Shown: positions 14,705 through 22,150 of the stretch, in pieces
How the letters are laid out: every line of letters starts with the position of its first letter
Numbering within the stretch: the first letter of the stretch is position 1
Assembly (NCBI GenBank): GCA_934565615.1
Contig: CAKTIH010000011.1
Coordinates: 1-29,819, forward strand
Source of the DNA: an uncultured Oscillospiraceae bacterium
Lineage (GTDB): Bacteria; Bacillota; Clostridia; Oscillospirales; Oscillospiraceae
DNA: 29,819 nt
Direction of reading: 5' to 3'
Program-made: the position numbers and the translations under genes
The notes under the pieces: model-generated
Database searches by the model: none
The model's input: only the letters and a program-made list of their open reading frames with translations
What the model was told of the DNA's origin: nothing

Positions 14705-15484
14705 TTACTGCATTTTGAGGAAGCCCTCTATTTTGCCCTTGAGCTCATACAGCTCATAGAGCAGCTTGCGCTCCTTTTCTTCTGTATAATCAAATATCGA
14801 GATACATATCTCAAGTCCGTAGCAGGTGACATCGTGCTTCTTGATCGGCACAGCAACGGAACGGACATACAGGGTCGATTCTTCATTCGAGACGGCGACG
14901 CCGGTCTGGCGGATCGTATCGAGATCCTCAAAAAGCACGGACGGATTCGTGATCGTTTTAGGTGTGATCGGGGTAAGCCCCTCGGGGTAGAGACGCATAA
15001 CGTCAGCATCGCTCTTTTCGGCAAGAAGAATCTTGCCGACAGCGTCCGCATAAGCGGGGATGCGGCGGCCGACGGCTCGGTAGAAGCGCAGCTTTTCAAA
15101 AGAATCCACCCGCTGCACAACAAGAACGTCACCGGCAATCAGCTCGCCGAGTATGAGCGTAATGTTATTGGCGACGGCGAAGTTGTACATGACCTGAAAG
15201 ATAACGTCATCCATATTGGAATCGCCGACGTATTTCGTGCCTATCTCATAGAGCTTGTACCCAAGGAAATACTGCATGACTATGGGGTTATAGTGCAGGT
15301 ACCCGTATGAGACGAGCGTGCGGAGGATGGGAAGGATGCTGCTCTTCGGGGCATTAAGATAGTTTGCAATCTCGGTAAGAGTTTTGCCGGAGTTTTCTGT
15401 CTCCGTCAAAAATTCGAGGATCAGAACGACGCGCTCGGTTGAGCGGTGCTGGCTGTTGTTGTTTTCAGATACGGTGTTGTCCAC
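14705..15484 (-). CDS. IclR-family transcriptional regulator
   Basis: A 259-residue regulator. Residues about 15-68 are the winged helix-turn-helix (STERVVLILEFL, LTEIANYLNAPKSSILPILRTLVSYGYL). Residues about 85-255 are the IclR effector domain (DDVIFQVMYNFAVANNITLILGE, RRIPAYADAVGKILLAEKS, SNEESTLYVRSVAVPIK). The effector is normally a small carboxylate. The start is GTG with AGGAGG six bases upstream. The gene is divergent from the TRAP/FdrA operon and is the obvious candidate regulator of it. Three copies of a 16-bp sequence (15499, 15744, 16031) are likely binding sites, the first of which lies in its own leader. Confidence 0.92.
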   Translation of the reverse strand: MDNTVSENNNSQHRSTERVVLILEFLTETENSGKTLTEIANYLNAPKSSILPILRTLVSYGYLHYNPIVMQYFLGYKLYEIGTKYVGDSNMDDVIFQVMYNFAVANNITLILGELIAGDVLVVQRVDSFEKLRFYRAVGRRIPAYADAVGKILLAEKSDADVMRLYPEGLTPITPKTITNPSVLFEDLDTIRQTGVAVSNEESTLYVRSVAVPIKKHDVTCYGLEICISIFDYTEEKERKLLYELYELKGKIEGFLKMQ

Positions 15485-15498
15485 GGTCGGCCTCCTGC

Positions 15499-15514
15499 GT
15501 TCGTATATGTGAAT
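15499..15514. promoter_or_regulatory. Candidate IclR operator 1 (iclR leader)
   Basis: GTTCGTATATGTGAAT matches the sequence shared by sites 2 and 3 at 13 of 16 positions, counting their one variable base as a match. It sits 15 bases before the iclR start codon, between promoter and ribosome binding site, which suggests autoregulation. Confidence 0.4.
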
Positions 15515-15536
15515 TGTTCAGAATTTCTACAAACCT

Positions 15537-15565
15537 ATTCTATACCATAGCAGGCAGAAAAGCAA
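15537..15565 (-). promoter_or_regulatory. Promoter of iclR-type gene
   Basis: On the minus strand TTGCTT (plus-strand 15560-15565) and TAGAAT (15537-15542) are 17 bases apart, about 53 bases before the GTG start. Confidence 0.5.
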
Positions 15566-15743
15566 TACCTTTTGTTAAATGTCCGCTTTTGAATACGAAA
15601 GTGAAAAAAGCATGAAAATACTATGCGGCTGAAAGAGAACAGCACGTGAACCGCAGTCGTGGCGCATGAAGCTCGAAACGCCGGAAGCCCTGAGAATAAA
15701 GAGATGGGTGGACAAACAGACGGGAACAGACAAGCACGACCAC

Positions 15744-15759
15744 GTTCGTAAATAAGAAC
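15744..15759. promoter_or_regulatory. Candidate IclR operator 2 (upstream site)
   Basis: GTTCGTAAATAAGAAC is the inverse of site 3 with one difference in 16 bases and has GTTC/GAAC dyad ends. It lies 287 bases (centre to centre) from site 3, a distance compatible with looping. Confidence 0.5.
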
Positions 15760-15984
15760 TGTTCGGGCGAAGCACAGGAAAACATGCAGTTGCCGTACTT
15801 GAATGAAAATGTGACAAAAAAACGAATATTTACGCTGGATGTGGCATTTTTGCTTCGGGAATAATGCAAAACGGCAGCCGCTTTATCAAGTGTACGAAAC
15901 AGTCTGCCGGCATAGCAAAGTATACAAAAAAATAACGAGAATTCAGATATATGGACGAAAATGCAATGCCGATCAAAATGGGTA

Positions 15985-16013
15985 TTGAAATAAAAAGATG
16001 CCGATGATATAAT
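15985..16013 (+). promoter_or_regulatory. Sigma-A promoter of the TRAP/FdrA operon
   Basis: TTGAAA (15985-15990) and a perfect TATAAT (16008-16013) are 17 bases apart. The predicted start near 16020 leaves a leader of about 105 bases, which opens with operator site 3. Confidence 0.75.
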
Positions 16014-16030
16014 TCACATAAACGAACCGC

Positions 16031-16046
16031 GTTCCTATTTACGAAC
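16031..16046. promoter_or_regulatory. Candidate IclR operator 3 (downstream of the operon promoter)
   Basis: GTTCCTATTTACGAAC, whose reverse complement GTTCGTAAATAGGAAC equals site 2 except for one base. At about +11 to +26 of the predicted transcript, a bound repressor would block clearance or elongation. Confidence 0.5.
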
Positions 16047-16126
16047 AAAACGGCGCGGGCGGACAATCAATTAAGTGCGTTATGGCCAAGGCCATGATAA
16101 ATAAAAAAAAGAAAGGTAATACGAAA

Positions 16127-17179
16127 ATGAAAAGACTACTTGCACTCGTCCTGACCATGTGCATGGTGCTTGCACTGTGCGCCTGCGGCACCGCCGCCGC
16201 ACCTGCCGAGACAGCAGCCGCAGACCCCGCTGCTCCTGCGGAGGCTGCCGCACCTGCCGAGAAAACTGTTCTCAGCCTTGCTACCGTGTGCGCAGCAGGC
16301 ACTCCCACCGACCTGACCTGCCTCAAGTTCCAGCAGATCCTGAACGACTCCGGTCTGTTCGACGTTACCTACTACGGCCAGAGCCAGTACGGTTCCGTTG
16401 CTGACATGATGGAAAATGTCCTTGCCGACGATAACCTCATCGCTATCGCAAGCCCCGCGGACATCGGAGATGCAGCCGGTGTTGCAGACATGAGCGCTCT
16501 TATGGCTCCGTTCCTCTGCAACTATCCCAGAGAGATCCGCGCAATCACTGAAAGCGATTGGTTCGCAGGCCTTACCGAACAGTGCTACGCAAAGAACATC
16601 AAGGTCATCAACTGCGACCTCATCGAAGGCACCCGTTACTTCTGGACTACCAAGAAGGTCGTCGAGCCCTCTGACATGGCAGGCCTCAAGTTCCGCGTTC
16701 CCGGCAGCGCAAACTACGTCAATACCTTCACTGCTTTCGGCGCCACTCCTGTTACCATCGCTGTCGGCGACCTTTACACCGCTCTCCAGAACGGTACCGC
16801 CGATGCTTTTGAGTTCCCCCTTGCCGACGCATACGCATGGCAGCTCAACGAGGTCAGCAAGTATGTTGCTAACCAGAACTACGTCACCGGCTTTACCGGA
16901 CTCATCATGTCCGCGAACGTCTGGGAGACCCTGACCCCGGAGCAGCAGGAGATCATCAACAACGCTGCCAAGGAATGCAGCGAGTATTGCTTCGACGTTT
17001 TCGATGAGAAAACCGAAGAGGCCAAGCAACTGCTCATTGACGCCGGCATCGAGTTCTACGATGTAGACGTTGATGCATACAGAGCCTGCGTTGATAAGTA
17101 CTTTGAACTGAGCAACTTCTCTGACGGCGTTCAGGAGACTCTTGATAACCTGATGGCCGAATACAGAGCAAATCACTGA
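16127..17179 (+). CDS. dctP: TRAP transporter substrate-binding lipoprotein (DctP family)
   Basis: A 350-residue extracytoplasmic solute receptor. It has a lipoprotein signal with LCAC box (Cys20), an Ala/Pro/Glu-rich tether (about 22-45) and the DctP fold. The ligand Arg that clamps the substrate carboxylate in this family appears in GLKFRVPGS (Arg189). It is followed by FGATPVTIAVGDLYTALQNGTADAFEFPL, a family landmark (given here as the region about 205-233). This points to an organic acid as ligand, identity unknown. ATG at 16127 is chosen because GAAAGG and the signal peptide fit; the longer frame from 16082 is unlikely. It is first in the operon, and a strong hairpin after it probably raises its expression over the membrane subunits. 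Confidence 0.92.
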   Translation: MKRLLALVLTMCMVLALCACGTAAAPAETAAADPAAPAEAAAPAEKTVLSLATVCAAGTPTDLTCLKFQQILNDSGLFDVTYYGQSQYGSVADMMENVLADDNLIAIASPADIGDAAGVADMSALMAPFLCNYPREIRAITESDWFAGLTEQCYAKNIKVINCDLIEGTRYFWTTKKVVEPSDMAGLKFRVPGSANYVNTFTAFGATPVTIAVGDLYTALQNGTADAFEFPLADAYAWQLNEVSKYVANQNYVTGFTGLIMSANVWETLTPEQQEIINNAAKECSEYCFDVFDEKTEEAKQLLIDAGIEFYDVDVDAYRACVDKYFELSNFSDGVQETLDNLMAEYRANH

Positions 17180-17240
17180 TAACACACATTCATATTTTTC
17201 CTGCGCATAAACCGATGTGCTGTTGCTTCTGACTGCGGAA

Positions 17241-17277
17241 AGCTGTATACCGCACCCGCGATGGGCGGTATACAGCT
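17241..17277 (+). promoter_or_regulatory. Intercistronic hairpin between dctP and dctQ
   Basis: AGCTGTATACCGC (17241-17253) and GCGGTATACAGCT (17265-17277) pair perfectly over 13 bp. CTCCTCC, not a T run, follows, so it is more likely a 3'-end stabiliser or partial attenuator that keeps the binding protein in excess than a full terminator. Confidence 0.6.
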
Positions 17278-17322
17278 CCTCCGGGCTGAGGCATCAGCAC
17301 AATTTGATATGGGGAGATGTTT

Positions 17323-17820
17323 ATGTTAAGTAAAATTCGGAAAGCCATAGACAGCGTCGAGCTTGCTTTCTTTGCACTGTGCCTGTCGGCTCTCGTCGCG
17401 CTGACAGTGACGGCTGTGATCATGCGGTATGTTGTAGGCAAACCCTTTGGCTGGACAGAGGAGGTACAGATGCTGCTTTTGGTCTGGTCTGTTTTCTCGG
17501 GCGCAAGCATCGCTTTCCGCGAACGCGGTCACATAGCCATAGACCTGCTGACAAATGCCCTGCCCAAAAAGGTGCAGGAGGTCATAGAAGTCATAGTATG
17601 GATACTCGTGATGATATCCGTCTGCATGATATTTAAGCTGGAGCTTGACAGAACCATGAAGTTCCTTGCGACCGGCCAGTCCACTACCATGCTCAAGATA
17701 CCCAAGTTCTACATTTATGGTGTGGTCGTTGTATGCTGCGCAATGATGGTAGTCAACCATGTGCTTAACGGCATTGAGGATATAAAAAAGTTTTTCCGCA
17801 AAGGAGATAGTGCAAAATGA
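17323..17820 (+). CDS. dctQ: TRAP transporter small permease (DctQ family)
   Basis: A 165-residue, four-helix membrane protein that forms the small subunit of the TRAP permease. Typical features are the N-terminal KIRKAIDSVELAFF, ALTVTAVIMRYVVGKPFGWTEE (Trp-Thr-Glu-Glu motif), a central FRERGHIAIDLL and a last helix ending in GIEDIKKFF. ATG at 17323 lies six bases after GGGGAG; the in-frame ATG at 17317 overlaps that box and is rejected. It overlaps dctM by four bases (ATGA). Confidence 0.9.
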   Translation: MLSKIRKAIDSVELAFFALCLSALVALTVTAVIMRYVVGKPFGWTEEVQMLLLVWSVFSGASIAFRERGHIAIDLLTNALPKKVQEVIEVIVWILVMISVCMIFKLELDRTMKFLATGQSTTMLKIPKFYIYGVVVVCCAMMVVNHVLNGIEDIKKFFRKGDSAK

Positions 17821-19094
17821 TAAGTAACTACGTAGCTATCGCAACTCTTATTACGCTTGTCCTGATCTTCTTTAAGGTTCCGGTTTTTGCATCTGTTTTT
17901 CTTGGTTCGGTCATATATTTCTCTCTCAACCCCAATGTTGATATCGTGATCGCCGCGCAGAGGATCACCTCCGGCATGGAGAGCGTTTCCATCTTGGCCT
18001 GCCCGTTCTTCATATTCGCGGGCGTGCTGTTTAATTACTGCGGCGTGACCGAACGGCTAGTGGAGTTTTGCAGTCTGGTCACCGGACGCATTTACGGCGG
18101 TCTGGCACAGACGAACATCCTGCTGTCCACTGTCATGGGCGGAATGAGCGGTTCGTCCGTTGCTGATGCGGCTATGGAAGCAAAGATACTTGTCCCCGCA
18201 ATGAATAAGAGCGGCATGAGCAACGGCTTCTCCTCGGTCATCACCGCGTTCTCCTCGCTCATCACTCCTCTTATACCTCCCGGGATCGGCATGATCCTTT
18301 ACGGCACGATGGCAGGCGTTTCGATCGGCAAGCTCTTCACTTGGGGTCTGATACTCGGTATCTGCACCTGCGCTTCAATGATGTGGTTTACCAAGATCAT
18401 TTCAAAAAAACGCGGCTATGTTCCGCTCCGTAATACAAAGCTCGTCCCCGGACGGCTGAAGGCCTCCATCAAGAGATCTTTCCCGTCGCTGGCGCTTCCG
18501 GTAATAATAATCGGCAGCATACGCATCGGTATTGCCACCCCGTCTGAGGCGGGCGCGATCGCGGTCGCTTACGCGATAGTTCTCGGTGTAGCGTATAGGG
18601 AACTGAACTGGAAAAAGTTCTGCCAGGCTACGCGCGAAGCGGGCGTGACGATCGGCATGGTGCTTATAATTGTCGGCACATCCTCAATGTACTCATGGAT
18701 CCTTACTAAGGAACAGGTGCCGCAGGCGATCTCCGCTATCATGCTCTCCGTTATATCCAACAAGTATCTTTTCCTGCTGGTCATCAATCTCATGCTCCTT
18801 GTTGTCGGCATGTTTATGGAGGGCTGCGCGGCCACGATCATACTTGCACCGCTGCTCGCGCCTATCGCGGCAAGCTATGGCATAGATGCCATCCATTTCG
18901 GCATGGTGTTCACGCTCAACCTCGCTGTCGGCTGCATTACGCCGCCTATGGGCACCGTCATGTTCGCGACCTGCGGCGTTACAGGATGCAGTCTGAAGGA
19001 GTTCCTCAGTGAAGGCAAGCCGTATTTCGCTTATATGGCAGTCCTTCTGCTGCTCCTGACCTACGTTCCTTTTGTCTTGCCCGGCTTGTATTGA
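17817..19094 (+). CDS. dctM: TRAP transporter large permease (DctM family)
   Basis: A 425-residue protein with about twelve helices, the transport-catalysing subunit of the TRAP system driven by a Na+ or H+ gradient. Landmarks are KVPVFASVFLG, CPFFIFAGVLF, GGMSGSSVADAAM, SSLITPLIPPGIGMILYG and, in the second repeat, LAPLLAPIAASYGID plus NLAVGCITPPMGTVMF. Length is normal. The start overlaps the dctQ stop. Together with dctP and dctQ it makes a complete TRAP transporter for the acid degraded by the downstream enzymes. Confidence 0.94.
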   Translation: MISNYVAIATLITLVLIFFKVPVFASVFLGSVIYFSLNPNVDIVIAAQRITSGMESVSILACPFFIFAGVLFNYCGVTERLVEFCSLVTGRIYGGLAQTNILLSTVMGGMSGSSVADAAMEAKILVPAMNKSGMSNGFSSVITAFSSLITPLIPPGIGMILYGTMAGVSIGKLFTWGLILGICTCASMMWFTKIISKKRGYVPLRNTKLVPGRLKASIKRSFPSLALPVIIIGSIRIGIATPSEAGAIAVAYAIVLGVAYRELNWKKFCQATREAGVTIGMVLIIVGTSSMYSWILTKEQVPQAISAIMLSVISNKYLFLLVINLMLLVVGMFMEGCAATIILAPLLAPIAASYGIDAIHFGMVFTLNLAVGCITPPMGTVMFATCGVTGCSLKEFLSEGKPYFAYMAVLLLLLTYVPFVLPGLY

Positions 19095-19154
19095 CCGGAA
19101 ATGAACTGACAAGGCACAGAGTCCGGAGTGACGGTGCCGTGGAGGATACAAAAA

Positions 19155-20675
19155 TTGAAAAAGGTATATTTACTGAAAAACAGATATGTCGACTCTGTTA
19201 CGCTGATGACCGTCGCGGTCGAGCTGACAGAGCGCGAGGGCATAGATGGCGCGGAGTGCGGCATGGGCACAAAGCAGAATATCAATCTGCTGCGTGAGCT
19301 CGGCTACGAGCTGCCCGCGGACGCAACTTCAAACGACGTTATGATAGCGCTCGACGCGCAGAGCGAGGAGCCGATGCGCGCGGCCTGCGCCTTCGTTGAG
19401 GAGTCGCTTTCCACCGGACGCGGAAAGCGCGAAAAGGTCTATCACAGCGCAGGTGACCTCGCGGAGGGCGAATTTGACGTAGTCCAGATATCGCTGCCCG
19501 GGGAATACGCGCTCGATGAGGCGTACAAGGCCATCGACAAGGGGAGCCATGTGTTCATGTTCACGGCGGATGTGTCCCTCGAACAGGAGCATGACCTCAA
19601 GGTATACGCACGCGACCACGGCTGCCTGATGATGGGACCGGACGCGGGCGTCGGGCTCCTCGGCGGCGTGGCAATGGCTGCCGGCAGTATTGTGAAGTAT
19701 GGCCCGATAGGCGTTATCGGCGCGTCCGGTTCCGGTTCTCAGGAGGTCGCCTGCCTTATAGAACAGATGGGCAGCGGCGTCACCTGCGTTCTCGGCACAG
19801 GCGGCAGAGACCTGAAGAAGCCCGTGGGCGGCGTATCGATGATGGCCGACATGGACAGGCTCGAGCGCGATGATGACACGAAGCTTATCTGCCTTGTGTC
19901 CATGCTCGCCGACCGTGACGTTATGGAAAAGGTGCTTGAGAAGGCGGACACGCTATCAAAGCCCGTCGTCGCCGTGTTCCTCGGCGCGGATGAGGAGCTC
20001 TATAAGGGGCATAAGGTGACCGGGACCTTCAACCTCACGGATGCGGCGAAGGCCTGCGTGAGGCTTGTGACCGGCAAGGAGCCCTCCCTCGGCCTTACGG
20101 CGCAAGAGCGCGAGGAGCTTGCGCAGCGCAGCGCGGACTCTCTTTCTCCCGAACGCAAATATTTCCGCGGCCTCTACACCGGCGGCACCTTCTCTGAAGA
20201 GACGCTGATGACCTTCCGTGCCGAGGCACCGGAGCTCACCCTGTACACCAACCGCGACAACACCGAATATGCCCGCCGGCTCAAGACGCACAAGCAGTCA
20301 GAGGGCAACACCCTCCTCGACATGGGCGACCTTGACTTCACCGCCGAAGCACCGCACACGGTCTTTGACCCGGCGCAGCGCGTCGCAAGGTTCCGGCAGG
20401 AGATAAGCGACCCCGAGGTCGCGCTGATATCTATGGATATCATCCTTGGCCCCGGCGTTGCACCCGACCCCGCATCCTGCTATCTGCCGATGGTAAGAGA
20501 GCGGCCGGACATCGTATACGTGTTTGCGGTCTGCGGCGGCGAGGGCGACCCGCAGGGCAAGGATAAAATAAAGAAGCAGCTCAGAGAAGCGGGCGTGATA
20601 GTTGCCGAGAGCAACCATGAGAGCGCTCTGCTGAGCACAGCCATAATGAAGAAGCTGGAGGCGAGAAACAAATGA
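19155..20675 (+). CDS. fdrA: FdrA-like acyl-CoA-synthetase-fold protein
   Basis: A 506-residue protein of the FdrA family (E. coli FdrA/AllF, YahF), related to succinyl-CoA synthetase subunits. It has GPDAGVGLLGGVAMA (FdrA relatives usually read GPDCGT, so the Cys is missing here), a Rossmann-type GPIGVIGASGSGSQEV and GTGGRDLKKPVGG, and a second half with RGLYTGGTFSEET and LGPGVAPDPA. In E. coli, FdrA with YlbE and YlbF forms oxamate carbamoyltransferase, and homologues of both follow here. TTG at 19155 is preferred: GGAGG lies nine bases upstream and homology starts there; GTG at 19128 or 19134 are alternatives. The usual C-terminal segment is absent and seems to be the next small ORF. Substrate unknown. 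Confidence 0.88.
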   Translation: MKKVYLLKNRYVDSVTLMTVAVELTEREGIDGAECGMGTKQNINLLRELGYELPADATSNDVMIALDAQSEEPMRAACAFVEESLSTGRGKREKVYHSAGDLAEGEFDVVQISLPGEYALDEAYKAIDKGSHVFMFTADVSLEQEHDLKVYARDHGCLMMGPDAGVGLLGGVAMAAGSIVKYGPIGVIGASGSGSQEVACLIEQMGSGVTCVLGTGGRDLKKPVGGVSMMADMDRLERDDDTKLICLVSMLADRDVMEKVLEKADTLSKPVVAVFLGADEELYKGHKVTGTFNLTDAAKACVRLVTGKEPSLGLTAQEREELAQRSADSLSPERKYFRGLYTGGTFSEETLMTFRAEAPELTLYTNRDNTEYARRLKTHKQSEGNTLLDMGDLDFTAEAPHTVFDPAQRVARFRQEISDPEVALISMDIILGPGVAPDPASCYLPMVRERPDIVYVFAVCGGEGDPQGKDKIKKQLREAGVIVAESNHESALLSTAIMKKLEARNK

Positions 20676-20863
20676 GCAGCGAGCTGAAGCAGACTCCTCA
20701 GGAGAAGCCGATACCCAAGAGCAAGCCCTCCGTTGCCAATATCGGCATAAAGATATTTTACGATTCTATGGCCGCGCAGGGGGTAAAGTGCGCGCAGATC
20801 GAGTGGGTTCCGCCTTTCAAGCAATCCGCCGAAATCGAGCAGCTTCTTGATGAATTCCTGTAA
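20672..20863 (+). CDS. Short FdrA C-terminal-domain protein (split FdrA)
   Basis: A 63-residue protein whose core VANIGIKIFYDSMAAQGVKC and QIEWVPP resemble the end of full-length FdrA, which as I recall reads INIGLRSFALELQ...VHYQWSPVAGG in E. coli. Its ATG overlaps the fdrA stop (ATGA), so it is translationally coupled, and a basic Pro/Lys-rich leader (about 1-18) replaces the linker. The simplest reading is that FdrA is made from two chains here. There is no sign of frameshift decay: it starts with ATG and keeps a conserved core. It would work as a structural part of the FdrA/DUF1116/DUF2877 complex. Confidence 0.75.
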   Translation: MSSELKQTPQEKPIPKSKPSVANIGIKIFYDSMAAQGVKCAQIEWVPPFKQSAEIEQLLDEFL

Positions 20864-20887
20864 TTTTGTAGTAAAGGTGGAGTAAAT

Positions 20888-22150
20888 ATGCCTGATATGA
20901 AACAGAAAATCGCGGAAGCCAACAAGGCTGCCGCTGCCTGCCTGACAGATAATGACCCGTGGTGGGTCGACGTGCTCCCGGCGGGGGGGGTGGTGGAAGG
21001 ACTGGAGGATCACATGATCCTGCACTCCGGACCTCCGGTGGACCTGGACGACATGGTCATGCTGCACAGGCGCGGCATGGTCAGCGCGATGCTTTTTGAA
21101 GGCTGGGCGAAGGACGAGAAGGAAGCGATGGAGCTTCTGCACTCGGGCGAGATAAAGATCGACTCCGCGCTCAACCACAACACGGTCGGCGCGGGCACGG
21201 GCATCATCACAAAGTCCCTTGCGATGATCGTCGTCGAGGATAGGCGCAACCACACCCGCGCCGCGACCTTCCCGGCAGAGGGCCCCTTTGAGGGCGGCTT
21301 CTGCGGCTGGGGGCTTTACAGCAAGGACATCGCGGAAAACCTGCGCCATATGCGCGAGGAGCTTTTACCGCCCATGCGCGAGATGCTGGCGAAAAACGGC
21401 GGCATCGCGCTCAAGCCTATCCTTGCCGAGAGCATGCAGATGGGCGATGAGAACCACACGCGTCAGACCGCGGCGGACCTGCTGTTTGACAAGATAGTTC
21501 TCCCACAGCTGTTTGCACTCGACCTGCCGAAAGAGGTCATCATGCAGACCGTCAGATACATAGTAGACACTCCGCGCTTCTTCCACTGCTATGGTCAGGG
21601 CGCGTCCCGCTCCGCGGCTATCGCGGCAGACGGCATCCCTTATTCCACTATGGTCACGGCCTTCGGCGGCAACGGGCGTGAGTTCGGCATAAAGGTCGCG
21701 GGACTTCCCGGTAGATGGTTCACAGCCCCGGCACCATATATGACCGGCAAATATACCTCCACCAAGTTCACGCAGGCCGACCAGCTCCCGTGGATTGGGG
21801 ATAGCTGCGTCGTCGAGGCCGCGGGCATGGGCGGCGTCGCCGCGGCGGCAAGCCCGATCGTTCTCAACCTCCGGGGCATGTCCCTTGCCGAGGCGATCGC
21901 GCAGACCCGCGAGATGGAGCAGATCACCATCACCCATAACCCCAATTTCTCCATACCCAATCTGGACTTTGACACGCTGCCCGTCGGCTTCGATATACGC
22001 CTTGTGCTCAAGACCGGTATCTGCCCGACCATCCACGGCGGCATGTTCAATAAGGAAGGTGGCCTGATCGGCGCGGGCATGGCGCGCGTACCGATGGAGT
22101 GCTTTGAAAAGGCAATGAAGGCCTTTGCGGAAGAGTATAGGGACAAATGA
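20888..22150 (+). CDS. DUF1116 protein (YlbE/AllG-like)
   Basis: A 420-residue cytoplasmic protein of the DUF1116 family, equal in length to E. coli YlbE/AllG, a subunit of oxamate carbamoyltransferase. Family features are WWVDVLPAGGVV (near the start), HSGPPVD, LFEGWA, INSALNHN-like IDSALNHNTVGAGTG, RCFHCYGQG-like FFHCYGQGASRS, NGREFGIKVAGLPG, and CVVEAAGMGG. ATG at 20888 is five bases after AGGTGGAG. A run of eight G (within 20983-20994) inside the gene is a slippage-prone spot, but the frame is open. The neighbours on both sides are the partner families, which supports a shared multi-subunit enzyme. Confidence 0.9.
   Translation: MPDMKQKIAEANKAAAACLTDNDPWWVDVLPAGGVVEGLEDHMILHSGPPVDLDDMVMLHRRGMVSAMLFEGWAKDEKEAMELLHSGEIKIDSALNHNTVGAGTGIITKSLAMIVVEDRRNHTRAATFPAEGPFEGGFCGWGLYSKDIAENLRHMREELLPPMREMLAKNGGIALKPILAESMQMGDENHTRQTAADLLFDKIVLPQLFALDLPKEVIMQTVRYIVDTPRFFHCYGQGASRSAAIAADGIPYSTMVTAFGGNGREFGIKVAGLPGRWFTAPAPYMTGKYTSTKFTQADQLPWIGDSCVVEAAGMGGVAAAASPIVLNLRGMSLAEAIAQTREMEQITITHNPNFSIPNLDFDTLPVGFDIRLVLKTGICPTIHGGMFNKEGGLIGAGMARVPMECFEKAMKAFAEEYRDK

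Larger units (their letters stand above)
15485..16126. other. Long divergent regulatory region, iclR to dctP
   Basis: About 640 bases without a convincing gene, lower in GC than its flanks. It holds promoters for both directions, three candidate IclR operators and the dctP ribosome binding site. The middle part (about 15570-15740) has no recognised element. Short open frames exist on both strands (for example 29 codons at 15666-15755) but lack ribosome binding sites or protein-like composition. A small RNA or a decayed gene is possible but not supported. Confidence 0.6.

Noticed and set aside
15666..15755. 29-codon ORF in the iclR-dctP gap
   Set aside because: No ribosome binding site, no recognisable sequence, and it ends inside the candidate operator.
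20983..20994. G-run in the DUF1116 gene as a frameshift
   Set aside because: The frame stays open on both sides and the family motifs before and after it are in the same frame.
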